A stretch of DNA of 64,000 bases from Pedobacter sp. SYP-B3415. GTDB lineage: Bacteria > Bacteroidota > Bacteroidia > Sphingobacteriales > Sphingobacteriaceae. Made by a program: the position numbers and the translations under genes. Under the pieces are notes generated by a model that saw nothing but the letters and a program-made list of their open reading frames with translations, did not search any database and had not been told where the DNA came from. This document shows positions 26,940-35,215 of the stretch, in pieces. Within the stretch, counting starts at the first letter, position 1; each line of letters begins with the position of its first letter. The stretch covers positions 124,001 through 188,000 of the forward strand of contig NZ_RXNQ01000031.1 in the NCBI RefSeq assembly GCF_004138205.1, in the 5' to 3' direction.

Positions 26940-27632
26940 TCAGTCGACCGGTGTTTGAAGCACTTTGAGTCTGCGCAGGCGCGTTCCTTCAGTTACCAGA
27001 TATTGTCCTGATAACCAGCAGAAGACCCTGACACAATCTACAGCCAGGCCGGATCCATAGAACTTACTTGTAATCAGCAAAATGGATGAGACGACGAGGA
27101 TAAATACGCCGGCCAGGATTAACCTGAAACTTTCTGCACTAACCTTATCAAATCTGTTAACCGCCATCACCCCCATCCATGAAAATATAAATGAATAAAG
27201 CAGCACCGGCAGCCGCATGCTCCCTAAATACGCATGCATGCTTACCATCAGGATTGCGCAAACAGCCCCAAAGCCGGCAATACCCCACTTAAAGAATACA
27301 TTGCCCTTGTGAGGATCAGACAAATGATCCAGACTAAACGCGCGGATATAAAGCATATACGATACTGACATTAATGCCAGTACGGCCGTGAAAAAGGCAT
27401 TGCCTGGAAAAGACAGTAAAATATCGGCTGCTCCGGCAGCAAGCAGGCCGCTGGTGATGTACTTCCTGAATTTGCCCTGCAACCGGGTCGTGACAACAAG
27501 CCAAATCAGTAACAACACAATGAGCATGGGCTTGAAGGCCGTGGCAATGCTCGTATAACCCAGGCTCATCGCCCCGAGCTGCGCTATCAACAGGCCTGCG
27601 TAAGAAAGATTGAAAACTTTTGTTTTAGACAT
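26940..27632 (-). CDS. YhhN/TMEM86 family membrane protein (lysoplasmalogenase-like)
   Basis: Integral membrane protein of 230 residues with about eight hydrophobic segments. The pattern matches the YhhN family, whose animal members (TMEM86) hydrolyse lysoplasmalogens: TAFKPMLIVLLLIWL near 31, GLLAAGAADILLSFPGNAFF near 68 with an acidic residue in the helix, YMLYIRAF near 95, and a C-terminal WLSGQYLVTEG. Bacterial activity is not certain for this member. It stands between the lipoprotein and DUF421 genes, same strand. Confidence 0.75.
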   Translation of the reverse strand: MSKTKVFNLSYAGLLIAQLGAMSLGYTSIATAFKPMLIVLLLIWLVVTTRLQGKFRKYITSGLLAAGAADILLSFPGNAFFTAVLALMSVSYMLYIRAFSLDHLSDPHKGNVFFKWGIAGFGAVCAILMVSMHAYLGSMRLPVLLYSFIFSWMGVMAVNRFDKVSAESFRLILAGVFILVVSSILLITSKFYGSGLAVDCVRVFCWLSGQYLVTEGTRLRRLKVLQTPVD

Positions 27633-27726
27633 AAAAGTATAAGCGCCGTCCCTTATCCGGCTATGGGCAAATATAACAGATCAGCAGCATAGCCCATTCA
27701 CCTCTGTGGGCCTGCAGGTCTACAGA

Positions 27727-28425
27727 TCAGCTCACCCGGCGCTTATTTATAGCAGGAACCCAGGTATCTTTCTTACAGCGTGGGCAGGCGCAGCTTTCTG
27801 CCGGCCCGATGAGCCTGGTGTATCCGCAGAAACTACATGAGTAATGTGCGTTAGTTGTAATCTCTCTGCTCTGTTTTTTATATAATTCCGGGAGCACCGG
27901 CAGGCCGAAACGCACATCCTCGTCTTCAAAATAAAATACGCTTACGCTTCCGGACGTTTCAATGATAGCGAGCTCAACCTGTCCGAGATGCGCGACGCCC
28001 CGGAGCCGGAGTTCGGCAAAAAATTCGTCCTGAGCCAGACTTTCTTTTGCAAAATTGCTGATTGCAAACATGCCGTCTTCTATCAGGCAGGTTGGAGTCC
28101 CTTCTAATACCGCCTCCACCTTTTTACTTTTACCCGTGAGGTATGCGGTAATTTTGTAAGCGGAAACAATCACGATAAAAACAATAAGAGACGTAACCAG
28201 GCCCACCTCTTTGTAGAACATCGGGTCTCCTGCCGCCGAACCAAGGCTGATGATGACCACCAGTTCGAACACAGAAAGCTGACGCACACCGCGTTTGCCA
28301 AGCATACGTAAACTGGCCAGGATGACAATATACATCACAAGCGTGCGCAACATAATTTCGGGGATGAAGCTCCAATCCTGGTCTCCGAAAAGCAAACTTT
28401 GCCAGCCTTCAGGTTTATCTTGCAT
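27727..28425 (-). CDS. DUF421 (YetF-like) membrane protein with C-terminal zinc ribbon
   Basis: A 232-residue protein with three N-terminal membrane helices (about 20-45, 50-70, 75-95) containing the family motif MLGKRGVRQLSVFELVVIISLGSAAGDPM, then a soluble DUF421 domain (about 105-185). Beyond the family core is a Cys4 zinc-ribbon-like tail with CSFCGY and CACPRCKK in the last ~40 residues. DUF421 proteins are inner-membrane proteins of unclear function, some linked to spore or stress phenotypes in Firmicutes. The tail suggests metal or nucleic-acid binding in the cytosol. Confidence 0.88.
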   Translation of the reverse strand: MQDKPEGWQSLLFGDQDWSFIPEIMLRTLVMYIVILASLRMLGKRGVRQLSVFELVVIISLGSAAGDPMFYKEVGLVTSLIVFIVIVSAYKITAYLTGKSKKVEAVLEGTPTCLIEDGMFAISNFAKESLAQDEFFAELRLRGVAHLGQVELAIIETSGSVSVFYFEDEDVRFGLPVLPELYKKQSREITTNAHYSCSFCGYTRLIGPAESCACPRCKKDTWVPAINKRRVS

Positions 28426-28572
28426 TGATTTTGGTTTATTGACCTTATCAATCAGCGGGAGGGCATTTTTGTTTTAATTTTTTAACTGCCTGTCAGCATT
28501 TTATAAAGAATTGGCAAAATCTGACAAACAAAATGCGTCCTAGTACGTCTTAAGGGCACTTTAAAAGTCACA

Positions 28573-28938
28573 ATGAGTCAAAAGAGAATTCTTGTTGTAG
28601 AAGACGATGCCGACATTCTGGAGGTCATCCAGCTTACGCTTGAGTCGAAAGACTACCGGGTATTCCCGCTGCTCGATGCCCGGCATACCCTTCGCGCGGT
28701 GGATGAATTTAATCCTGATCTCATTGTACTCGACATCATGTTAAGCGGCATGGATGGCCGGGCAATTTTCAGGGATCTGCGGTCCCGCCCTGAAACAAAA
28801 CACATTCCGGTCATGATGACTTCTGCCCGCTATAAGGAAGAATTTATTCACAGCGACAGAATGGAACCGGAGGCCTTTCTCGAGAAGCCCTTTGACATCG
28901 ACAACCTTCTGGCCCAGGTAAAGAAGCTGACAGATTAG
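28573..28938 (+). CDS. Single-domain response regulator
   Basis: A stand-alone receiver (REC) domain of 121 residues with no output domain. Phosphorylation site Asp54 in VLDIML; acidic pocket EDDAD near residues 10-12; conserved Thr/Ser in MTSAR near 87 and the Lys of EKPFD near 106. It closely resembles the receiver at 42601-42966, including the same Asp position. No kinase lies beside it; the PAS histidine kinase at 48.1 kb is a possible distant partner. It may act in a phosphorelay or by protein-protein contact. Confidence 0.93.
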   Translation: MSQKRILVVEDDADILEVIQLTLESKDYRVFPLLDARHTLRAVDEFNPDLIVLDIMLSGMDGRAIFRDLRSRPETKHIPVMMTSARYKEEFIHSDRMEPEAFLEKPFDIDNLLAQVKKLTD

Positions 28939-28997
28939 TAAAGCCGCCGAAAACAAATCTCGCAGGTCTCTGTTGTTACCCTTGATATACCCTCCAG

Positions 28998-29633
28998 ATG
29001 ATCAAGAAATCAATAATTTTATTTTGCCTGGCTTGTCAGGCATTTGTTGTTGCTGCCCGGCAGGCTGATACCACCCGCACAGACAGGTTATATACCATGA
29101 GCGGACTTGGTTTCGCCTTCCCGGTCGGAGAAACGGCCGACTATCTCGGCCCCAAATTTTCGACAACCATTGGTCTCAATATCGGACTTGGGAAAAGTGG
29201 GCTTTTCCTGTATCCGGAAGTAAGTCTTCATGCGTTTTCTTTTGACGGACAAGTGATTGATCCGGGTTATAGTCACACCGTTCAGAAAGGCAGGGCAACA
29301 ACATACCTCCTGAACATGAACCTCGGTTATCGCAAGATCATAAACAAAGTTGCTTTCTATGGCTTTGCAGGTGGCGGAGGCGGTTTCGTACTGAGTCCGC
29401 GGGCTACCGTAAATCAACAAAACAGTACCATCAATATGGAAAACAAAACGAACTGGAATGGCCTCGCTGAAATTGGCGGAGGAGTTGAATACAATATTGG
29501 CGGAGCCAATCTGTTTCTGCAGGCTGCCTACATGCGCGGCTTCAGCGACTTTGAAGGCAAGGTATTTCAAACCGTTCCCGTCAGTGTCGGTATTAAACCA
29601 AACCTCAGCAAATTGCTTAACAAGCTGAAATAG
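28998..29633 (+). CDS. Outer-membrane beta-barrel protein
   Basis: A 211-residue exported protein. The signal peptide spans about 1-20 (ILFCLACQAFVVAARQ). The mature chain alternates polar and aromatic or Gly-rich strands (GLGFAFPVG, TTIGLNIGLGKSGLFLYPEVSLHAF, YGFAGGGGGFVLSP, VEYNIGGANLFLQAAYMRGF), as in small beta-barrels of Bacteroidota. It ends in KLLNKLK and not in a terminal aromatic residue. It lies 59 bp after the response regulator on the same strand; a functional link is only inferred from position. Confidence 0.8.
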   Translation: MIKKSIILFCLACQAFVVAARQADTTRTDRLYTMSGLGFAFPVGETADYLGPKFSTTIGLNIGLGKSGLFLYPEVSLHAFSFDGQVIDPGYSHTVQKGRATTYLLNMNLGYRKIINKVAFYGFAGGGGGFVLSPRATVNQQNSTINMENKTNWNGLAEIGGGVEYNIGGANLFLQAAYMRGFSDFEGKVFQTVPVSVGIKPNLSKLLNKLK

Positions 29634-29653
29634 CGAATCTTGTAATCGTGTTC

Positions 29654-30853
29654 TTAAAGAACAAAACTAAGAAGAATACCAGCCAGGACAATGAGCGGCG
29701 GACTGATCTTCGTGTAATTCAGCAACAGGAAAGTCGCCAGCATGATAGCGAGCGAAAGCCAGTTGAAACCCATAGGCAGCAGCATCAGCAGAAAGGCGGC
29801 TACAATGAAACCGACACTCACTGCATTGATACCCGACAGCGAATGTTTAATCCGGCTTATTTTTTTTAGCTGATCCCAGAAGGGCACAATAAACAGGATC
29901 AAAATGAGACCGGGAAGATTGATACCGATCACGCCGACCAATCCGCCCAATACCTGGCCGCTCATCCCATATCCAAAGTTTTTCATTGTAAGCGCTCCGA
30001 GATAACTGGTAAAAGAAAATGTCGGGCCGGGAAGTGTTTGCTGTAAGGCGTATCCTGAAAGAAAGCCGCTTGCATGCAAATAATGCTTCATCTGCACAAA
30101 CTCGGTAAACATAAGCGGCACCAGCACCTGGCCGCCTCCAAACACAAAGATCCCGTTGCGGTAAAAGTTCTCGAAAAGGCGAATAGGCAGACTGAATGGC
30201 GAGGTTGTGTTGATCAATGCACCCAGCAGCGCGAAAATAAGCAGCACACCGATAAAATAGAACAGCTTTTTTGGGTTAATGTTAGAAAACAACTTAACGC
30301 GTAATTCCGTTTCCTCCCGGGGTGTTTCAACCGCAGAAGAGATCATCCCTCCGATCAGGATAGCAAGCGGAAATACATAAGCATTACGCAGTACCAGCGT
30401 TGCAATCACAGATCCGATAGCGAGGAACACCGAAACCTGCGATGCCATGATCTTTTTTGCCAGGTTGACCGCGGCGTACGCAACAATTCCAAGCGCAATG
30501 GGTTGAATAAACTCCAGCACCTCCATGAACTTTTCCTTTTGGTCCAGCATGGAATAACTGATTGCAGCAAAGGTCATAATGGCCGCTGATGGTAGCATCC
30601 AGATAAGAAAGGTAAGTAAAGCCAACTTTAACTTACCTACTTTATACGCAATACCCACAAGCGTTTGCGTAGAGGCCGGCCCCGGAAGCACTTGCGATAG
30701 CGCATTTAGTTCGAGAAGTTCGTCCTCGGTTACGAAGTGACTGTTCTTTACAAAGTATTTGAGCAGCAGGGCCAGGTGTGCCTGCGCGCCGCCAAAGGAT
30801 GTAAACGTAAAGAAAATTACGTTACGGATAAATAACCATTGTCTTTTTGCCAA
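29654..30853 (-). CDS. chrA: Chromate transporter ChrA, long form
   Basis: Two-domain CHR transporter of 399 residues, expelling chromate across the inner membrane. Each half has about five or six membrane helices; the N-terminal half has FTSFGGAQAHLALL and LPGPASTQTLVGIAY, and the second half has FGGGQVLVPLM and LPGPTFSFTSYLGAL, which are the duplicated CHR signatures. Long-chain form with antiparallel halves. No chrB regulator is nearby, so expression is probably constitutive or controlled elsewhere. Convergent with the beta-barrel gene, 20 bp apart. Confidence 0.93.
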   Translation of the reverse strand: MAKRQWLFIRNVIFFTFTSFGGAQAHLALLLKYFVKNSHFVTEDELLELNALSQVLPGPASTQTLVGIAYKVGKLKLALLTFLIWMLPSAAIMTFAAISYSMLDQKEKFMEVLEFIQPIALGIVAYAAVNLAKKIMASQVSVFLAIGSVIATLVLRNAYVFPLAILIGGMISSAVETPREETELRVKLFSNINPKKLFYFIGVLLIFALLGALINTTSPFSLPIRLFENFYRNGIFVFGGGQVLVPLMFTEFVQMKHYLHASGFLSGYALQQTLPGPTFSFTSYLGALTMKNFGYGMSGQVLGGLVGVIGINLPGLILILFIVPFWDQLKKISRIKHSLSGINAVSVGFIVAAFLLMLLPMGFNWLSLAIMLATFLLLNYTKISPPLIVLAGILLSFVL

Positions 30854-30913
30854 GTTCTGTAAAACGTTGTTGAAGTTACAACATAATCAGGGATGTAAAG
30901 AATTTAAAAGCCT

Positions 30914-31252
30914 TTAATAATCGTCATCATCGTCGAATCCGGAGGCACTGTTGTACGCGCCCTGCAGCTCTGACAAGGCATGCATGTCGCGCTTTTTCCG
31001 TGCCTGTTCCATACCTGTCTGATAGGTACTCAGCGCCTCTTCTGTCCTGCCCGACTTTTCATATAGTTTCCCCAGGTGATAATAGGTGCCGACGTAATCT
31101 GCGTGGTCGCGTGTAAGCTGCAGATAGTACGCGAGCGCCTTTTCTGTATCCTGTTTACTGTTGTATTCAGTAGCCAGCGCATAGAGCACAAAGGGGTCAT
31201 TCGGCTCACTTTTTAAAAACTCCAGCAACTTCGAGATTCGGTCTGTCGACAT
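30914..31252 (-). CDS. Small TPR-repeat protein
   Basis: A 112-residue cytosolic protein made of about two to three tetratricopeptide repeats (NDPFVLYALATEYNSKQDTEKALAYYLQL; DYVGTYYHLGKLYEKSGRTEEALSTYQTG), followed by an acidic end DDDDDY. I start it at MSTDRISKLLEF; the frame extends 11 codons further but without support. It diverges from etfB with 47 bp between the starts. Probably a protein-interaction module; partner unknown. Confidence 0.85.
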   Translation of the reverse strand: MSTDRISKLLEFLKSEPNDPFVLYALATEYNSKQDTEKALAYYLQLTRDHADYVGTYYHLGKLYEKSGRTEEALSTYQTGMEQARKKRDMHALSELQGAYNSASGFDDDDDY

Positions 31253-31274
31253 TTTAATTACGTGCTTTTTTAAG

Positions 31275-31282
31275 TAGATTTG
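31275..31282 (+). promoter_or_regulatory. Candidate -7 element of etfB
   Basis: TAGATTTG fits TAnnTTTG and ends 17 bp before the etfB ATG, in the divergent interval with the TPR gene. Confidence 0.45.
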
Positions 31283-31299
31283 CAAAAAGACCTACATAT

Positions 31300-32037
31300 A
31301 TGAAAATATTAGTGTGTATCAGTAACGTGCCCGACACGACGACAAAAATAACTTTTACCGAGCAAAATACCCAATTCAATACAGCCGGCGTGCAATACAT
31401 TCTCAACCCGTATGATGAGATTGCGCTTGCGCGGGCTATTGAGCTTACTGAGGGTGGAAAAGGAACAGTTACTGTCGTTAATGTCGGAGAAACTAGCACC
31501 GAGCCAACCATCAGGAAGGCGCTTGCCATCGGTGCTGATGATGCAGTACGCATCAATGCCGCTCCGCGTGATGCCTGGTTTGTAGCCAGTCAGATTGCAG
31601 CTTATGCGAAAGACCAGGCATTCGACATGATTCTTACCGGTCGTGAGTCTATTGACTACAATGGCGCGCAGGTCGCTGCGATGACCGCTGAGATATTAGG
31701 AATTCCATCCGTATCTATAATCAAAAAACTGGATACAGACGGATCTGCAAGTCAGATTGAACGCGAGATCGAGGGCGGTAAAGAGGTCATCAGCATTGAA
31801 GGTCCGTTCGTTGCCAGCTGCGCTGAAGGTGTGGCTGAACCGAAAATACCGAACATGCGTGGCATCATGTCTGCGCGCACAAAACCACTCGCGGTTGTAG
31901 AGGCACAGGCTGTAGCCGAACTGACAAAAATTGTGAGTTACGAAACCCCGGCGCCGCGCGGGGCAGTGAAGCAAATTCCTGCCGACCAGCCTGAACAGCT
32001 TATCAGCCTGCTTCATTCGGAAGCTAAGGTTATCTAA
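31300..32037 (+). CDS. etfB: Electron transfer flavoprotein beta subunit
   Basis: EtfB, 245 residues, binds AMP and forms the EtfAB heterodimer that carries electrons from acyl-CoA dehydrogenases to ETF-ubiquinone oxidoreductase. The N-terminus MKILVCISNVPDTTTKI, the NPYDEIALARAIEL block and the GRESIDYNGAQVAAM signature are all present. Length fits the group I or II ETF used with fatty-acid and amino-acid oxidation. etfA follows after 55 bp, in an operon. Confidence 0.96.
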   Translation: MKILVCISNVPDTTTKITFTEQNTQFNTAGVQYILNPYDEIALARAIELTEGGKGTVTVVNVGETSTEPTIRKALAIGADDAVRINAAPRDAWFVASQIAAYAKDQAFDMILTGRESIDYNGAQVAAMTAEILGIPSVSIIKKLDTDGSASQIEREIEGGKEVISIEGPFVASCAEGVAEPKIPNMRGIMSARTKPLAVVEAQAVAELTKIVSYETPAPRGAVKQIPADQPEQLISLLHSEAKVI

Positions 32038-32092
32038 TACTTCCAACAGTCCAAATTTGAACATTTAAATCCCTGCGGGGAACTAAAAATAT

Positions 32093-33061
32093 ATGTCAGT
32101 TCTAGTATACGTTGAACATGCCGATGGCAAATTCAAAAAATCAGGTTTTGAAGCGGTAGCCTATGCAAAGGCCGTTGCCGATCAGGTTGGTACTACATTA
32201 ACCGCTATTTCAATCGGCAGCGTGGCCCAGGATGAGCTTAGCGCACTGGGCCGCTACGGCGCGGCAAAGGTATTGAGTGTAGGTGCCGAGCAGTTGAAAA
32301 CATTCGTTAACCAGGCATATGCCAGTGTTATTGCAGCAGCGGCCGAAAAAGAGGGTGCCGATATTGTTGTCCTTTCTAATTCATTTTCGGGCAAAGGTCT
32401 TGCACCGCGTATCGCTGTTAAGTTGCAGGCAGGTCTGGCCGATGGTGCCGTTGATCTTCCTGACACATCTGGTGGCTTCAGAGTTAAAAAAACAGCCTTC
32501 TCCGGTAAGGCCTTTGCAATTACCGAATTAACCTCTGAAAAGAAGGTCATTGCCTTAAATCCGAATGCGTTCGGCGTAAAGGAGCAGCCAACTGATGTCC
32601 AGATCGAATCTTTCCAGCCCGAGATCAGCGGCAACGACCTGAAGACCGTAATCAAAGATATTGTAAGAGCAACCGACAAAGTTTCCTTACCTGATGCAGA
32701 ACGGGTTGTTTCCGGCGGCCGCGGACTTAAAGGTCCGGAAAACTGGGGAATGATCGAGGAACTGGCTGATTTGCTGGGTGCAGCGACTGCCTGTTCGAAA
32801 CCGGTATCTGACGCTGACTGGCGTCCGCATGCTGAGCACGTTGGCCAGACAGGTATCGCCATCAGTCCGAATCTTTATATTGCGATCGGCATTTCGGGTG
32901 CTATTCAGCATCTTGCAGGCGTAAGTTCGTCAAAAGTGATCGTCGTTATAAACAAAGATCCCGAAGCGCCGTTCTTTAAAGTGGCAGACTACGGTATAGT
33001 GGGCGACGCCTTTGAGGTCGTGCCTAAACTGATCGAAGCACTGAAAGCCCATAAAGCCTAA
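32093..33061 (+). CDS. etfA: Electron transfer flavoprotein alpha subunit
   Basis: EtfA, 322 residues. The N-terminal domain pairs with EtfB; the C-terminal FAD domain has RGLKGPENW, the TGIAISPNLYIAIGISGAIQH signature (about 263-283), and NKDPEAPFFKVADYGIVGD. Substrates upstream could include the glutaryl-CoA dehydrogenase encoded at 51.7 kb. The 63-bp interval to the next gene carries a GC-rich palindrome without a T-tract. Confidence 0.96.
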   Translation: MSVLVYVEHADGKFKKSGFEAVAYAKAVADQVGTTLTAISIGSVAQDELSALGRYGAAKVLSVGAEQLKTFVNQAYASVIAAAAEKEGADIVVLSNSFSGKGLAPRIAVKLQAGLADGAVDLPDTSGGFRVKKTAFSGKAFAITELTSEKKVIALNPNAFGVKEQPTDVQIESFQPEISGNDLKTVIKDIVRATDKVSLPDAERVVSGGRGLKGPENWGMIEELADLLGAATACSKPVSDADWRPHAEHVGQTGIAISPNLYIAIGISGAIQHLAGVSSSKVIVVINKDPEAPFFKVADYGIVGDAFEVVPKLIEALKAHKA

Positions 33062-33070
33062 TTACAGCAT

Positions 33071-33111
33071 GCAGCGCTACCTGCAAACCTGTTCCTTACA
33101 GGCAGCGCTGC
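33071..33111. repeat. GC-rich hairpin between etfA and the DUF151 gene
   Basis: GCAGCGCT (33071-33078) pairs with AGCGCTGC (33104-33111), with CCTG/CAGG extending the stem. No T-tract follows, so it is unlikely to terminate transcription; an mRNA-stability or processing role is possible. Confidence 0.5.
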
Positions 33112-33124
33112 AATATCACCTTCA

Positions 33125-33745
33125 ATGAAAAAAGTAAAATTAGATATTGTTGGCCTTTCCTACAGCCAGACCCAGTCGGGGGCTTATGCGCTGGTACTGG
33201 GAGAGGTAACGGGGAGAAGGCGGCTGCCCATCATTATTGGCGCCTTCGAAGCCCAGGCGATAGCGATCGAGATTGAAAAAATGACGCCAAGCAGGCCGCT
33301 TACCCACGACCTATTCAAATCGTTCGCAGAAACGTTTCGTATCACCGTAACCGAGGTTATAATTTACAACCTTGTTGATGGCGTTTTTTATGCCAAGCTG
33401 GTCTGTGCAGATGAGTCCGGCCAGGTTAAGGAGATTGACGCACGAACATCCGACGCTATTGCACTGGCTGTGCGATTCAGTGCAGCAATTTATACCTACG
33501 AGTTTATTCTTGCTTCTGCAGGCATCGTAATCGAAAGCAACGATTTTCTGTTTCTCGAAAATATCGATGCCATCGTAAAAGATCCTGAGGCAGAGACGGT
33601 GCCGCTGAGCGCTGCGCGTGAAAGTTCGTTTGCCCAGCTTAGCCTTGAAGAACTTCAACAGAAACTTCAGGATGCGCTGGCAGAAGAGGCGTATGAAAAA
33701 GCTGCCCGCATTCGTGATGAGATCAATAAAAGAGGAACGTCCTGA
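33125..33745 (+). CDS. Bifunctional nuclease family protein (DUF151) with UVR motif
   Basis: A 206-residue DUF151 protein. Members of this family have reported RNase/DNase activity. The core (about 1-150) includes LPIIIGAFEAQAIAIEIE, RPLTHDLFKSF and DARTSDAIALAVRF, all family hallmarks. The last ~35 residues (LEELQQKLQDALAEEAYEKAARIRDEI) are a UVR (UvrB/UvrC-type) helical motif, a known extension of this family. It follows etfA by 63 bp and ends in two tandem terminators. Confidence 0.92.
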   Translation: MKKVKLDIVGLSYSQTQSGAYALVLGEVTGRRRLPIIIGAFEAQAIAIEIEKMTPSRPLTHDLFKSFAETFRITVTEVIIYNLVDGVFYAKLVCADESGQVKEIDARTSDAIALAVRFSAAIYTYEFILASAGIVIESNDFLFLENIDAIVKDPEAETVPLSAARESSFAQLSLEELQQKLQDALAEEAYEKAARIRDEINKRGTS

Positions 33746-33766
33746 TTGTCCGGACAGTTCTTTTTT
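33735..33766 (+). terminator. Terminator of the DUF151 gene, first of two
   Basis: GAACGTCC pairs with GGACAGTTC (one bulged A), directly followed by TTTTTT at 33761-33766. It overlaps the stop codon. Confidence 0.6.
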
Positions 33767-33793
33767 CCCTTAACACTTACAATAGTGTAAATG

Positions 33794-33823
33794 AAAGCTT
33801 GTCCCGTACAGGCTTTATTTTTT
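33794..33823 (+). terminator. Terminator of the DUF151 gene, second of two
   Basis: AAAGCTTGT (33794-33802) pairs with ACAGGCTTT (33808-33816), one G-T pair, followed by ATTTTTT. A second hairpin 28 bp after the first. Confidence 0.6.
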
Positions 33824-33935
33824 CCGTCCAATGGATAAAATATAAACGGCGTGCGGCTTCCATCGATTTTTTTTAGCATTTTAGAGCCATAATATATTAC
33901 GTCCAAACTGACTATTATTTACCAAAAGGATCTTT

Positions 33936-35192
33936 ATGAATGTTAAGTTGCGCCTGATCGCGATGAATTTCTTTCAGTTTTTCATCTGGGGGGCCTGGTT
34001 GTTGACAATCGGCGCGTATTGGTTCCAGAACAAGCAGTGGTCTGGCTCCGAATTTGGAATCATCTTCTCTACAATGGGCATTTCAGCGATTTTTATGCCC
34101 GCTCTGACCGGAATCATTGCCGACCGCTTTATCAACGCAGAGAAATTATACGGCATCCTGCATTTACTGGGCGCCATGAGTTTGTTTTCGCTCCCTTTGA
34201 TCGAAGATCCGGTTACGTTTTTCTGGGTCATGCTGTTAAACATGATTTTTTATATGCCGACCCTGTCACTGTCTATCAGTGTGGCATATTCGGCGCTTAA
34301 AAGCGCAGGCCAGGATGTGGTAAAAGACTACCCTCCGATCCGCATCTGGGGAACAATCGGTTTTATTGCTGCACTCTGGACGGTAAGCCTCACCGAAAAT
34401 GAAACCTCGGCAAACCAGTTCTACATTGCCGGCACCGTAGCGGTAGCGCTTGGTCTGTACGCCTTTACACTTCCTAAATGCCCACCGCTGTGGACGAAGA
34501 CGGGAAGTAAAAGTTTTGTTGACGTGATGGGCCTGAATGCTTTTACACTGTTCAGGCAAAGCAAATTCGCGGTGTTTTTTATCTTCTCCCTGTTCCTTGG
34601 CGCTGCCCTGCAGCTCACAAACGCGTATGGAGATACGTTCCTGCACGACTTCAAAAACATTCCTGCCTACAGCGATACGGTTGCAGTTAAATATCCTGCC
34701 ATTATTATGTCCATCTCTCAGATCTCAGAAACATTGTTCATTCTGGCTATCCCGTTTTTCCTGCGCCGCTTTGGCATCAAATACGTGATGTTGTTCAGCA
34801 TGATGGCCTGGGTGCTTCGTTTCGGACTATTTGCATACGGAAACCCGGCCGACGGACTCTGGATGATTATCATGTCATGTGTCATCTACGGCATGGCCTT
34901 CGATTTCTTTAACATCTCGGGGTCGCTGTTTGTGGAGACACAGACCGAGCCCCGAATCAGGGCGAGCGCACAGGGCCTGTTTATGATGATGGTGAATGGT
35001 TTTGGAGCGCTGTTTGGCAGCTTCACCAGCGGATACATCATAGAACATTTTTATACCATGCCAGACCAGAGTAAAGACTGGCCCGGCATATGGACCGCTT
35101 TTGCGCTGTACGCGCTTGTATTAGCGGTGATTTTTCCTTTTGCGTTCAGGTATAAGCACAGAGCTGCAGACGTAACGGCTATTCAACATTAA
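33936..35192 (+). CDS. Nucleoside permease (NupG-type MFS)
   Basis: Proton-coupled nucleoside symporter of the NHS family within the MFS, 418 residues, with twelve predicted membrane helices. The N-terminus LIAMNFFQFFIWGAWLLTIGAYW and the GIIADRFINAEKLYGILHLLGA loop are characteristic of NupG/XapB-type proteins, and the central PIRIWGTIGFIAALW motif is also present. No nucleoside hydrolase or phosphorylase lies nearby. Followed after 23 bp by a DUF3667 gene. Confidence 0.92.
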   Translation: MNVKLRLIAMNFFQFFIWGAWLLTIGAYWFQNKQWSGSEFGIIFSTMGISAIFMPALTGIIADRFINAEKLYGILHLLGAMSLFSLPLIEDPVTFFWVMLLNMIFYMPTLSLSISVAYSALKSAGQDVVKDYPPIRIWGTIGFIAALWTVSLTENETSANQFYIAGTVAVALGLYAFTLPKCPPLWTKTGSKSFVDVMGLNAFTLFRQSKFAVFFIFSLFLGAALQLTNAYGDTFLHDFKNIPAYSDTVAVKYPAIIMSISQISETLFILAIPFFLRRFGIKYVMLFSMMAWVLRFGLFAYGNPADGLWMIIMSCVIYGMAFDFFNISGSLFVETQTEPRIRASAQGLFMMMVNGFGALFGSFTSGYIIEHFYTMPDQSKDWPGIWTAFALYALVLAVIFPFAFRYKHRAADVTAIQH

Positions 35193-35215
35193 CACTCACA
35201 CCATCCCGTTCCACT

